Assembly (NCBI GenBank): GCA_009760885.1
Contig: CM019721.1
Span: 23,143,990-23,207,989 of the forward strand
Direction of reading: 5' to 3'
DNA from: Achatina immaculata
Lineage: Eukaryota; Mollusca; Gastropoda; Stylommatophora; Achatinidae
Length of the DNA: 64,000 nucleotides
Shown: positions 45,217 to 56,160 of the stretch, piece by piece
How the letters are laid out: each line of letters begins with the position of its first letter
Numbering within the stretch: position 1 is the stretch's first letter
Program-made: the position numbers and the translations under genes
Notes under the pieces: model-generated
Databases searched by the model: none
Seen by the model: the letters and a program-made list of their open reading frames with translations, nothing else
Told to the model about the DNA's origin: nothing

Positions 45217-45658
45217 ATGTCATCATTGTAAAGACAGAAATCAAAATGTTGTATGATAAAACAAGTGTACATGTTTAACAGATTGAAATGAAAACTTATG
45301 ATATTTGAAACAGAAAGAGATATTTGATAGAAACATGTTGAAGTGAAAACTATGATATATGAAATAGAAAGAGATATTTGATAGAAACATGTTGAAGTGA
45401 AAACTTATGATATTTGAAATAGAAAGAGATATTTGATAGAAACATAAAAAGCTAAGTTCCCTATGCTTCAAAGGAAGTTTAAGCAAAGATTCAGATAAGG
45501 AATACTGAATGCACAAAACTTATGGCATTTGTGAAATACAGTTTTAAAATAAGCTATAGAAAATATGTAAAATATGTAAAAAGATGTAAAAGATATCTTG
45601 TAATGATGTATTGGTTATACAGAACAATGTAACCACAGTTCAAGTAACTTACAACAGT

Positions 45659-45703
<45 letters not shown>

Positions 45704-46090
45704 GCTTTTTCAAATTCAGCATGAAGGAATGAAGGATGAAGGGTTTAGACTTTATTTAGAAAACTGGAAGAATAAAAAGTATTCTTTTCTTTCAGTTTAC
45801 AAAAAAAAAATAAAAAAACAAATTCCTTTAAGTTTACATTACAAAATTCCATTGTTTGAATTTACACATATCAATTTTTCAGTTACATTGAAACTTTTGT
45901 GCTTTTTTTTCATTTTCTTGTGAGAGAAAAAAACAAACCAAATTTGTTTCTGTATATTTTGTTTATTTGTTTGTTTGTTTGTCTTTCAACAGATTGCATT
46001 TGTAAAAATGTTGTTGGGTAACTTACTGAATTGAACAAAGATTGTTGTTCATGACAAACTGCTTGCAATAAAATAACTTTATTGTAAACA
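45217..46090 (+). other. Probable 3' UTR of the acetyltransferase gene
   Basis: AT-rich sequence downstream of the stop. AATAAA at about 46067 (CTTGCAATAAAATAAC) is a plausible polyadenylation signal; others lie at about 46176 and 46344. It contains a 55-bp repeat and an AT microsatellite (45663-45698). Confidence 0.45.
45272..45450. repeat. 55-bp minisatellite, 3 copies
   Basis: The unit starts GTTGAAGTGAAAACTTATGA and contains AGAAAGAGATATTTGATAG. Confidence 0.85.
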
Positions 46091-46629
46091 ATAGCAGAGA
46101 TAAGTTTTACAAGTTATTTATGTACACCATAGTTATATTTTCTGTTGATGAGGAAAACAGTAATTAACAATGAGGAATAAAGACAAGATGATTATGTAGG
46201 TAAAAAAAAACCCAAAAAAAGGACTATTTAAAACTATAAGGGGTAGTATTTAAGGATTGGAGATCTGTGTGACATGATGCTAATATGACAATCTCGATAC
46301 CATGTTATTAAATGTAACATATAAGAAAAAATTAAAGTAACATTTGAATAAAGTAAAATATTGGAAAGCAATTTGTACATTACATTACCACCTTACAAAA
46401 AGAGGGGACGTAATTTACAAAACAAAATTCATATTTACCTCCCCTTATAAATTATCAATAAAGGCATCAGACAATTAATTGTAAATATAAGACACTTAAC
46501 AATTACTTCTCCTCCTGCATTCCTCTCCTGAAAAGAACTTTTCTTTGCGGCTGATGCTGTGGTCATATTGGACAACAAGTGGGGTGAAACTCATTTAAAA
46601 GGCACAGAGCGGACAGAAAGTAAGGGCTC

Positions 46630-46806
46630 CTCCGTGCACTTCATTGCCAAAGAGACCTTGTTGAGCCTCTCTTCTGTGCACTTTATTGCCAAAGAGACCT
46701 TGTTGAGCCTCTCTTCTGTGCACTTTATTGCCAAAGAGACCTTGCTGAGCCTCTCTTCTGTGCACTTTATTGCCAAAGAGACCTTGTTGAGCCTCTCTTC
46801 TGTTTA
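46630..46806. repeat. 42-bp minisatellite, 4 copies
   Basis: The unit starts TGCACTTTATTGCCAAAGAG. The 14-residue peptide SSVHFIAKETLLSL and a minus-strand counterpart are open by period alone. Confidence 0.9.
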
Positions 46807-46961
46807 GTCAAGCGACAGTATCAGCACAGAGAAGTGGGTCAAGATGTCTGCCAGCTGTGGATCACCAGCCCAGACAACTCTGCCACTCTTGTCTCTTCCT
46901 AAATTATTTCTGTAAAAAAAAAAGATTTAATTTCTTTTTATAATTTGCAGACACATTTTAT

Positions 46962-47420
46962 CCATCCATCCATCCATCCATCCATCCATCCATCCATCCA
47001 TCCATCCATCCATCCATCCATCCATCCATCTTTATCCGGGGCATAGACCATCAGCAGGAGCTCTCCATTTATTTCTGTCCTCGGCTGTTTTCTTCTATCC
47101 ATCTCCAGGTGTAGTTCAGCTTTTTAAAATCTCGGCTTCAAGACTCCTTTTCATGCTGTCTTCCTTGTTTCCTCATTCCCTCGGGGAATCTTAGTTGAGA
47201 CCTTGTCTAGTTATGTTTGTGGTAGGCTTTCAAAGTGTATGTCCCGTCCATCTCCAGGGTTTTTTCGTTATTATTTCTTTCATTGCTGGTGTTTCGTTTT
47301 CTGCCATAGTTCTTCATTACTGATTGTATCTGGCCATCTAATCTGAAGGATCTTCCTTAGGCAGGTGTTAACAAAGATCTAGTCTCTTGGTACTTTTGGC
47401 CCATGCTGTCGATGCTGTTT
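46962..47420 (-). mobile_element. RTE-like non-LTR 3' end with GGAT tail
   Basis: The minus strand contains ILQIRWPDTISNEELWQ (about 47310-47360), corresponding to the KILRIRWPDTISNEELW block of RTE-type ORF2, followed by broken frames and the tail-proximal [12 protein letters not shown]. The ATCC microsatellite at 46966-47030 is the (GGAT)n tail. It suggests GGAT arrays elsewhere in the window may also be amplified retroelement tails. Confidence 0.75.
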
Positions 47421-47424
47421 TTGG

Positions 47425-47865
47425 GGTCATTTGTGCAGTCGCGCTACTGCGCAGCTTAGAGGGAATATTACTGAGCATTCTGTTTGGAGAGAAAACTAAA
47501 TTTCTCAGCGACTTAACTAACATACCAAGTCTCACAGCCTAAATGTTGTAGCATTGCAGCATGCACAGCTGGCCCTTCTTAATGAACATGAATGGAGTTC
47601 AAACAATAACTTAAGATTTAAAAAAAAACAAGTTTAGCAACATAAATACAGGTTTAGCAACCTAATTACATGTTCAGCTATCTAATTCAAGCATACAACT
47701 ATTACATAAAATATAGATCGAATTTTGGCATATGGTATTTATCGGTTGTATATGTGGGGGTTGGAGTTGTAATAATAGTCAGGACTTTAATTTTTAATTT
47801 AAAAAAAGTGAAAAAAAAAACGAACTCCAGAACATCCTTATTTATGAAGGAATTATGCATATCAA
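47425..47865. other. No gene recognised
   Basis: AT-rich sequence with short TTTAGCAACCTAATTACA-type repeats near 47630-47690. Confidence 0.4.
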
Positions 47866-47866
47866 G

Positions 47867-48135
47867 AATTGAACCTTAAGTGCCCAGGGCATACGGAGCT
47901 TCCACAAAGGTTTTCCTTTGCCTTTCCTTTCGCTCTTGACCAAGTGAGCCCTCTGTTGCTCAACATCCTCTCTCTTGTTCTTCTCCATGTCTCCTTTGGT
48001 CTACCCTTACTTCTGTTCCCCTATATCCATCTTAGTGATATTTTTGGTAGTGAGTTGTCAGTCATCCGGAGCACATACATGTCCCAACCATCGGCAGCAT
48101 CTTTCCTCAATAATTGCTGTCAGTGGCTTCATCTG
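47867..48135 (-). mobile_element. Non-LTR RT C-terminal fragment
   Basis: Minus strand: MKPLTAIIEERCCRWLGHVC then APDD and a frame break. RWLGHV is the usual ORF2 C-terminal block. The far end, GAACCTTAAGTGCCC, is shared with 3335-3350. Confidence 0.6.
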
Positions 48136-48137
48136 AA

Positions 48138-48475
48138 AGAAGGAATATACCCAGTTGGAGGAAGGATTATAGCACGTTGGAGGAAGGACTGTAGCAAGTT
48201 GGAGGAAGGAATGTAGCAAGTTGGAAGTAGAAATATAGCAAATTGGAGGTAGAAATATAGCAAGTTGGAGAAAGAATGTAGCAAGCTGGAGGTAGAAATA
48301 TAGCAAGCTGGAGGTAGGAATATAGCAAGATGGAGGTAGGAATATAGCAAGCCGGAGGTAGGAATATAGCAAGCCGGAGGTAGGAATATAGCAAGCCGGA
48401 GGTAGGAATATAGCAAGTTAGAGGAAGGATTGTAGCAAGTTGGAGGAAGGAATATAGCAAGTTGGAGGACAACTG
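48138..48475. repeat. 22-bp minisatellite, about 15 copies
   Basis: The unit is TAGCAAGTTGGAGGAAGGAA plus TA. It begins at the edge of the preceding RT fragment (GAAAGAAGGAATATACCC). Confidence 0.95.
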
Positions 48476-48479
48476 CACA

Positions 48480-48830
48480 TGATAAAACACAGCTGTAACA
48501 CTTCGACTTTCCAGCACAGCCCCACCACCTCATGATCCAGTACGACAACTATCACTTCAAGAACAAACCTTTATTTTCAGACTACTTAGGGGAGGCTGTT
48601 GACTGCCAGCGCTCTCGTGTCGCCTCAACCTGTCACATATCCCTGTGTGTATAAGCGAAATTAGAGTTCAGGGCACATCCTGCATCTCTACCCCCTCAAC
48701 AAAAAGATCCAAACCCAGCTCTGGTAACAGGGAAGTACACTGGAAGACAAAACTTGCGGGCGCCAAGCACGACCTTCAAAGGACTGCATAATTTATCTGC
48801 ACAATAAATATAGACATCTGGGACTAGAAC
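48480..48830. other. No gene recognised
   Basis: Single-copy-looking sequence. Only the array-driven minus-strand frame crosses part of it. Confidence 0.4.
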
Positions 48831-48834
48831 CAGG

Positions 48835-49730
48835 GAAAGAAAAAGAAGAAGAAAAAGGGAAAGAAGAAGAGAAAGAAGAAGAAAACGTAGAAATAAAAAG
48901 AAGAAAAAAAAAGAAACAGAAGAAGAGAAAGAAAAAGAAGAAGAAGAGAAAGAAGAAGAAGAAAGAAGAAGAGAACGCAGAAGAAGAAGAGAAAGAAGAG
49001 GAGAAAGAAAAAAATGAAGAGAAAGAAGAAACGAATGAAGAAGAAGAAAGGAAGAAGAAGATGATGATGAAGGAGAAGAGAAAAAAGAAGTGGAAGAAGA
49101 AGAAGAAAGAAGAAAAAAAGAGGAATTAAAAAGAAGAAGAGGAGAAAGAAAAAGAAGAAAATGAAAGAAGAAGAAGAAAGACGAAGAAGAGAAAGAAAAA
49201 AGAAGAAGAAGAAGACAAAGAAGATGAAGAAAAAGAAGAAGAAGAAAGACGAAGAAGAGAAAGAAGAAGAAGAGAAAGAAGAAGACAAAGAAAAAGAAGA
49301 CAAAGAGGAAGAAGAAGACAAAGAAAGAAGAAGAAGACAAAGAGGAAGAAGTAGAAAAAGAAGAAGTAGAAAAGAAGAAGAAGAAGAAGAGAAGAAGATT
49401 AAGAAGAAAGAAGAAAAAAAAAGAAGAAAAGAGAAGAAGAAGAAAGACGAAGAAGAGAAAGAAAAAAAAAGAAGAAGAAGAAGACAAAGAAGATGAAGAA
49501 AAAAGAAGAAGAAGAAAGACGAAGAAGAGAAAGAAGAAGAAGAGAAAGAAGAAGACAAAGAAAAAGAAGACAAAGAGGAAGAAGAAGACAAAGAAAGAAG
49601 AAGAAGACAAAGAGGAAGAAGTAGAAAAAGAAGAAGTAGAAAAAGAAGAAGAAGAAGAAGAGAAGAAGATTAAGAAGAAAGAAGAAGAAAAAAAGAAGAA
49701 AAAGATTAAGAATAAGAACAGAGAAGAAGA
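48835..49730. repeat. GAA-rich polypurine tract, 0.9 kb
   Basis: Almost purely purine on the plus strand. A segment of about 300 bp recurs (around 49160-49400 and 49440-49660, both with GACGAAGAAGAGAAAGAA). The 418-codon minus-strand frame of Ser/Phe/Leu is low-complexity. Confidence 0.95.
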
Positions 49731-49739
49731 AGACATTGA

Positions 49740-50700
49740 TCTTATTGACATAAAAATGTACAGAAAGGTTAAAAAAATATCATAGGAAAAGAAAAGCCAG
49801 ACCATGTGCCAGAGAAGGAAATGATGTTTAAACACAGAAATGAAAAAGAAATGTACTTGTTTAAAAAAAAAATAGCCGGATCTCTGTGGAGAAATGATCA
49901 TTTCTTGTCTGTTGATGATATCCCTCATTCTACAAACATACTTTCTTATCATACACGGTAAAGACAGTGAAACACAGGCTTGTCATCGGGATGGAAGTGC
50001 TCGGAAATCTGTTTCTTGTTTTTCTAGTGAACTCGAAGCACAGATCTGTGCACATATGTCAACATATTCTGGAAATAACATGAAATGTTTAGCTTTAGAC
50101 CAACGGTTCCCAGAGTGGTACTGCACCGCTCTTTTGACCGGGGGGGGGGGGGGTAGGTAAGATCCGAGGGGACGGTGAAAGAAGAATGATAGGGACTGGG
50201 GACGGGAGGGGGGAGGGGGGCATTACAGCAACTGTGCCAAGAAAAGTTTTGACGGCGGTAGGGATGTGGCGTAGGAGGCAAGGGGATGATCGGCAGAAAA
50301 CCTTTGAGAACTATACTATCTAACTGAAGGGACGACGAAAACTGATTGAAAGGTAGCACAGACAGCCCACCAATGACTTGTTCTAGTAGAACGCTCCGCA
50401 AACTACTCGTAAGTCGATTTTTGCGTAACTCGGAATCATGTTATTTAGAAGTATTTTGCGATACAAGATTGTTCTGCAAAACTCAGTAAATGTTTTGTTC
50501 TTTTTTTTTTCTGCACACGTAGAAAATTGTTTTACGTAAGACTGGGTCTGCGTATATCGGACCTACGTAAGTCGATATCAGACTGCATAAAGTGTTGAGT
50601 AATTCACTGATCCTCGGAAACGACACCGCTCATTTTTTTTTATCTAAGGGAGACAAACTGATAAATTATTGCTATGAATAAATTTAAAGTTATTTCGCTT
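49740..50700. other. No gene recognised; G run and possible hAT end
   Basis: CAACGGTTCCCAGAGTGGTA at about 50101 followed by a G14 run looks like a hAT-type left end, but no matching right end was found. The remainder is unassigned. Confidence 0.3.
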
Positions 50701-50749
50701 TACGTTAGAATTGTTTTTTTTTTTTTTTGCTTTCTCAAATAACAAATAG

Positions 50750-50856
50750 TGTAGCAGTAGTAGCAGTAATACTAGTATTAGTTGTAATAGCAGCAGCAGG
50801 AATATTAGTAGTAGCAGCAGCAGTATTATTATTAGTAGTAGTAGCAGCAGTACTAT

Positions 50857-50892
<36 letters not shown>

Positions 50893-51375
50893 CAGCAGCA
50901 GTAGTAGTAGTATTAGTAGTAGCAGCAGAAGTATTATTATTATTAGTAGTAGTAGCAGCACCAGGAGTAGTAGTAGTAGTAGTAGTAGCAGCAGCAGGAG
51001 TAGCAGTAGTAGTAGCAGGAGTATTAGTAGTAGTAGTAGTAGTAGCAGCAGCAGGAGTTGTAGTAGCAACAGGAGTAGTAGTAGCAGGAGTAGTAGTAGT
51101 AGTAGCAGCAGGAGTAGTAGTAGAGGTAGTAGTAGTAGCAGCAGGAGTATTAGTAGCAGTAGTAGCAGCAGAAGGAGTATTAGTAGTAGTAGTAGCAGGA
51201 GTAGTAGTAGTAGTAGTAGTAGTAGCAGCAGCAGGAATATTAGTAGTAGTAGTATTAGCAGGAGTAGTAGTAGTAGCAGCAGCAGCAGGAGTAGTAGTAG
51301 TACTAGAGTAGTAGTAGTAGCTGGAGCATTAGTAATAGTAGTATAATAGCAGCAGGAGTATTAGTAGTAGTAGTT

Positions 51376-51406
<31 letters not shown>

Positions 51407-51995
51407 CAGGAGGTGTATTAGTAGTTGTAGTCGTAGTAGTAGTAGTAGTAGTAGCAGGAGTAGTCGTATTAGTAGTAGTAGTAGTAGTAGTAGTAGTAGC
51501 AGCAGCAGCAGGAGTAGTAGTAGCAGTAGTAGTAGCAGAAGGAGTATTAGTAGTAGTAGTAGTAGTAGCAGCAGAAGTATTAGCAGTATTAGTAGTAGTA
51601 GCTGGAGCATTAGTAATAGTAGTATAGTAGCAACAGGAGTATTAGTAGTAGAAGTAGTAGCAGCAGCAGTATTAGCAGTAGTAGTAGTAGTAGTAGTAGC
51701 AACAGAAGTATTAGTAGTAGTAGTAGCAGCAGCAGCAGCATTAGCAGTGGTAGTAGTAGCAGGAGTATTATTAGTAGTAGTAGCAGAGTATTAGTAGTAA
51801 TAGTAGTAGTAGTAGTAGTAGTAGTAATAGTAGTAGCAGTAGTAGTAATAGTAGTAGTAGTAGCAACAGGAGTATTAGTAGTAGTAGTAGCAGCAGCAGC
51901 TGCAGTATTATCAGTGGTAGTAGTAGCAGGAGTATTAGTAGTAGTAGTAGTAGAGTAGTAGCAGCAGCAGCAGTAGTAGTAGTAGTAGTAGCAGC

Positions 51996-52030
<35 letters not shown>

Positions 52031-52099
52031 CAGCAGCAGCAGTAGTAGTAGTAGTAGTAGTAGTAGTTGTAATAGTAGTATTTGTAGTAGTAGTAGTAA

Positions 52100-52137
<38 letters not shown>

Positions 52138-52160
52138 TAGTAGTAGTAGTAGTGAAAGAA
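50750..52160. repeat. TAG/AGC trinucleotide tract, 1.4 kb
   Basis: TAG/AGT repeats with frequent AGC and ATT interruptions in a recurrent order (AGCAGCAGCAGGAGTAT and AGTAGTAG). All frames without stops are artefacts. Confidence 0.95.
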
Positions 52161-52169
52161 GAAGAATAA

Positions 52170-52795
52170 CTTCACCAGACTTATTATTGTTGTTCATTGA
52201 CGGCGTTAAAGAAAACTTACGCGTGTTTCTGTTTCACGTTGTAGCTCTATCTTGACTTGGAACGAGACTTTGTCACATGCATCCAAAGTCACACAATTGT
52301 TCCCTGGTGCTCCTAACAGTTTTCTGATTGTCTCTGGACAGCATTTTATGTCTTTGTTAACTATAAAAACGACAAATATTTAATCTCTGCCTTCAAGAAT
52401 TCTTGGAACAGGGGGGAAGATATAAGGAGCAAATGTAGAACTGTTGATGATGAAGATGTGAAGACATGACTTCGAATGTCAGAAACCAGTATCTGCCTGT
52501 TCACAGAGGTACTGTATCTGTGATTATAAAGAGGAACTACTTTTTGTGTATGTTTTTTTATCGCGGATAAATCTGTGAGGAAAGACAAAACATGAAACTG
52601 GGAAGTAGTATGTCGGCTTTCATTTTTTTTTTCAGTTTTGGATCCCGGATTTTTTTTTTCTTCTAACGTATGGACAGATTGTTCATGTACGTTTATGGAT
52701 ATTGTTCTACACATCGCTGTTAAGAATACACATTTCTTTCCCGTCTGTCACAGTGTGTACAAACTCCTGCCCTACTTTTATTTCCCTCTTTAACC
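52170..52795. other. No gene recognised
   Basis: The minus-strand open frame at 52361-52714 (117 codons) has no domain I know. The sequence otherwise looks unique. Confidence 0.35.
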
Positions 52796-52799
52796 CATT

Positions 52800-53055
52800 C
52801 TTTAACACATTAAACATCATGATAGTATAGAGAAGACCGTCTTGGAAGGGTACATAATGGGAAAAAGAAAGAGAGGAAGACCAAGGCGAAGATGACTGCA
52901 AGACATCGTTGATGATCTGCGAATGGATGCATCAGCAGTAGGCCATCTTGCTCACAACCGAGAGGCCTACAGGAGAGCTGTTTGGGAGGCAAAGTTCCGC
53001 AAGGGACATGCAAATGAATGAATGAATGAATGAATGAATGAATGAATGAATGAAC
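52800..53055 (+). mobile_element. Non-LTR RT C-terminal end with GAAT tail
   Basis: Same family as 55750-56010: GYIMGKRKRGRPRRR, IVDDLRMDASA, GHLAHNREAYRRAVWEAKF, RKGHANE, with one frameshift near 52893. A clean GAAT tail of nine units follows the stop region (53016-53052). Confidence 0.85.
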
Positions 53056-53059
53056 CCCA

Positions 53060-54000
53060 TTCAGTGACTTCCGCTTTCCCTAAGTGCCATTTGACGCGCT
53101 TTTGGGTGACCCACGGAATAAACTGTCCTGTCTTAGACACTTCCGGTTTCCAGAAGTCAGACTAAACTCTGATGCAAGGACAAGCGATAGAAAAATCAAT
53201 ACTGCAAAACTAGCAATTCATGGCTTAATTTGAAGAGATTATTACATACAAATATAACACCCCCCCCCCCCACCCCCTCCCCCTTTCCAACAGGATCTAA
53301 AAGGTTTCCACATTTTTTATTTCGATTTTTTTAACCTCTAAAAATGCTAAAGACGTTTATAAAGCACATGATAAGTTATCGTTAGTTTTACTGTGCCATC
53401 AGTGTTTTTTTTTAAATAAAAATTTATATCCAAACCAGAATTCTCCAAGTGGACACAGCGTGACCCATTTCTATTGATTTCTTTTCTGAAACAGGTTATA
53501 GAAATTCCTGGAAAACTAGCACAAAGCTGTACGGAACCTCTGCCAAAGAAAAGTATGTGTGATTAGGGAGAAATGTCCTTTCTGTGGAGGGAAAAAAACC
53601 CAGTTATCTCCCATACTACTACAAATGTACATTAAATTTTTATTTTATTTTATGGCCTTGACCAGTTTGTTTGAAAATCATTGTCTGCTGCAGTTTGGGG
53701 CTCTACTTTCAGTTTTTTTTGGGGGTTTTTTCTAGAAAACGTTCGTCTGTTCTCTTAAGATGTTTTTAAAAATGCACAAAAATTGAAAGGGCCTTGGAAT
53801 GAATTATGTCCTGAGAGATGAAACGTCAGTAAATGTCAGGAAATTGAAAACGACGTTAAGAACCCCTCTACGCGGACGACGGCTGTGAGCGATCGAAACA
53901 TGATCTCCGTCGCCATTCTTTTAGCTCACAAGTAGGGGGGAAAAAAAACGTAGATTTTTTTTTTTTTGGGGGGGGGGGGTGGGGGAATTATGTGAAGCAA
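53060..54000. other. No gene recognised
   Basis: C run near 53262-53271 and G run near 53968-53990. Nothing else is recognisable. Confidence 0.4.
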
Positions 54001-54002
54001 TG

Positions 54003-54170
54003 TAGGATGGTTTTAAGTTTGTAGGGGACATTGTTAAGAGAGGATAGCTTACCGGGAATAACAACCCTTGATGAGGTTGAAACGCTCGCCGAAAACAGGG
54101 AGAACTTGGCGAACTACCACGCGAGCCCTAACACAGCACGGGAAGGATGTAAGATGTAAGAAGACAACAA
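54003..54170 (+). repeat. Dispersed repeat with CTTGATGAGGT box, copy 3
   Basis: Reverse orientation relative to 21180-21430 and 41310-41565. Carries CCCTTGATGAGGTTGAAACG followed by CTCGCCGAAAACAGGG and AACTACCACGCGAGCCC. Confidence 0.6.
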
Positions 54171-54249
54171 AATCCACTTCCAAGACAGTTTATAAACATA
54201 ATGCCGTACACACATGCACCTGTTTAATAGGCTATAAATTTATATTATT

Positions 54250-54490
54250 TAATAGGTTGCTGATGCATCCATTGGCAGATCATCAACGATGTCTTGCAGC
54301 CATCTTCGCCTTGGTGTTCCTCTCCTTCCTTTTCCCATTATGTACCCTTCCAAGAGAGCCTTCTCTTAATTATCATGACGTTTAACGTGTCCAAAATATT
54401 TCAGTTTTCTCTCTTTAATCCTCTTTATCAGCCAGCCTTCTTCAATATTAAGTTCTTGTAGTATGGATATATTTGTTCTTTTCTATGTCC
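54250..54490 (-). mobile_element. Non-LTR RT C-terminal fragment
   Basis: Reversed copy of the 55750-56010 family lacking the last codons; the GRPR-like region is at 54315-54345. It extends further 5' into the ORF than most copies (to about 54490). Confidence 0.7.
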
Positions 54491-54724
54491 ATGATATGTG
54501 AAGAACTCTTCTGTAGCATTTACATTCAAAGACATTCATGCGTTTCTGGACCGCTACACACTTCGTCAAGTGAACCATGGCCCGCTAGTGATAGTTCCCG
54601 CCCGCTAACTGCCCAGTTTCAGTAAATCAGCGCCCTGACTTTCTTGAGGCTCCACCTACTTTGGGTACGAGCTTCTCGTCATTGTCAGTCCCTGTAGTTT
54701 CACTCGCGTCTTTTCATCTTCGTG

Positions 54725-55060
54725 GACCGGCTAGCGTAGTGGTTAGAGCACGTACCTAGCAACCGAATTGTCGAGGGTTCGAATCCCCAGCAGAGCGGGG
54801 ATTTTTTTTTTTTCAGACAAATACGGCCTCGAGGTTCGCCCAGCCTAGTAAAATGGGTACCAGAGAAAATCTGGGAAGGAAAGGCAACGAGGAAAGGAAC
54901 TGGCCACCCTACCTCATACCCTGATGGCCCAGCATAATGAGGTCTCTAACTCTTCATCCCCTACGGCATTTGCTATATGACCATCTCCTCCTTTTCATCT
55001 TGAAGCCTGGCTCTTTGTCGTCCCCGTGCACATTCAGGCGTTTCCTTTCACGTCATCTCC
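54725..55060 (+). mobile_element. tRNA-derived SINE
   Basis: The head has a polymerase III A box (TAGCGTAGTGGTTA, about 54733) and B box (GGTTCGAATCC, about 54775) at tRNA spacing, inside GAGGGTTCGAATCCCCAGC. A T run and a tRNA-unrelated body follow (GAAAATCTGGGAAGGAAAGG, CTGGCCACCCTACCTCATAC). The head lacks a full cloverleaf on inspection, so it is a SINE rather than a tRNA gene. The 3' limit is uncertain. Confidence 0.75.
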
Positions 55061-55064
55061 TCAC

Positions 55065-55735
55065 GTCTGCTGCTCACCTAACGGATCTACACAATTTGAG
55101 TGCCTTCAGTCTGTGCACGATCTCGTGAGTGCATTCTTTCACAGCTAAACCAAAACTCAAGGGAGAATAACCTCTGGCGGGTAATAGATGTTGCTCAGCA
55201 CAATTTTCATAAATTATTTCCCTTCGCTAACGATATCGTTATACTGTAAGGAGGCGAACAGAAAAAAAAAAAAAGATCAATAAGTGGCAAAAAAACGAGA
55301 TTTTGTTATTACAATAAGTCGGTGAATTATGATTTAAAATACATAAATCGTTACTTTTTTTCATTTCTTTTTCCAAATACTTCTCACATACTGTCAGGGC
55401 ACAAAGATTTAGATGAACTGGTCAAGGCCATGCAGAGAACGATGGGGTCTTGATAACATCATCACTATCATTATCCCAGTTACACGCTGTTATACGAATA
55501 CAACTAATCCACCCAAGCAGAGATTGACGTGGTCTCTATAATTCTCCCAAAGCCACAGACCTCCTCAAGCCAACAGACAAGTCTCATTTCTACTTTTATC
55601 CTTTCATTTCTTCGTTTTTGTCTGTTATATAGCTTTCTCTTCTCTACCATGTAGTGCTATCTCTTTCTCTTCCTTTTGTTTTTCTTTTGTCCTGTAAGTT
55701 AACGTATAAGAGGACAGTCGAAAGCTTACAACTGT
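55065..55735. other. No gene recognised
   Basis: AT-rich DNA without recognisable features. Confidence 0.4.
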
Positions 55736-55739
55736 TTTC

Positions 55740-56010
55740 TCTAATGTGTTTTCTGTACAAGAGAAAGCTTAGATATTTTGGACACTTTAAACGTCATGAT
55801 ATTCTAGAGAAGACCATCTTGGAAGGGTACATAATGGGAAAAAGAAAGAGAGGAAGACCAAGGCGAAAATGGCTGCAAGACATCGTTGATGATCTGCAGA
55901 TGGATGCAGCAGCAGCAGGGCATCTTGCTTACAAGTGGGAGGCCCACAGGAGAGCTGTTAGGGAGGCAAAGTTCCGTAAGGGGCATGCAAAACGACTGAC
56001 TGACTGTTTT
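55740..56010 (+). mobile_element. Non-LTR reverse transcriptase C-terminus, best copy
   Basis: Open without a break: KLRYFGHFKRHDILEKTILE, GYIMGKRKRGRPRRKWLQDI, VDDLQMDAAAAGHLAYKWEA, HRRAVREAKFRKGHAKRLTD. FGH..RHD..EK.ILEG...GKRGRGRP..W..DI is the conserved C-terminal block of many invertebrate non-LTR ORF2 proteins. The frame continues past the usual stop because CAAATGA is replaced by CAAAACGACTGACTGACTG. The catalytic domain is absent. Confidence 0.85.
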
Positions 56011-56091
56011 ATGTACCGAACAAAGCTGTTTCTACTGTTTAAGAATTTCTGTTTATATCACAGGTTTACTGCAGTGGTCGCATGTATCATT

Positions 56092-56160
56092 CATTCATTC
56101 ATTCATTCATTCATTCAGCTTTCCGAGCCATTGAGGCTCGTTGCTGCAGACAAGACTTGT
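56092..56160 (-). mobile_element. Non-LTR 3' tip with ATTC tail
   Basis: ATTC microsatellite (56092-56117) then the reversed GAA-family tip (CTTTCCGAGCCATTGAGGCT). Together with 57045-57410 it is one element split by the 40-bp array. Confidence 0.7.

Noticed and set aside
48696..49952. 418-codon minus-strand open frame
   Set aside because: Encoded by the GAA polypurine tract; only Ser, Phe and Leu runs.
50101..50160. hAT-type left terminal repeat
   Set aside because: CAACGGTTCCCAGAG followed by poly-G looks right, but no inverted partner was found downstream.
54725..54800. tRNA gene
   Set aside because: A and B boxes are present, but the acceptor stem does not pair and a SINE body follows.
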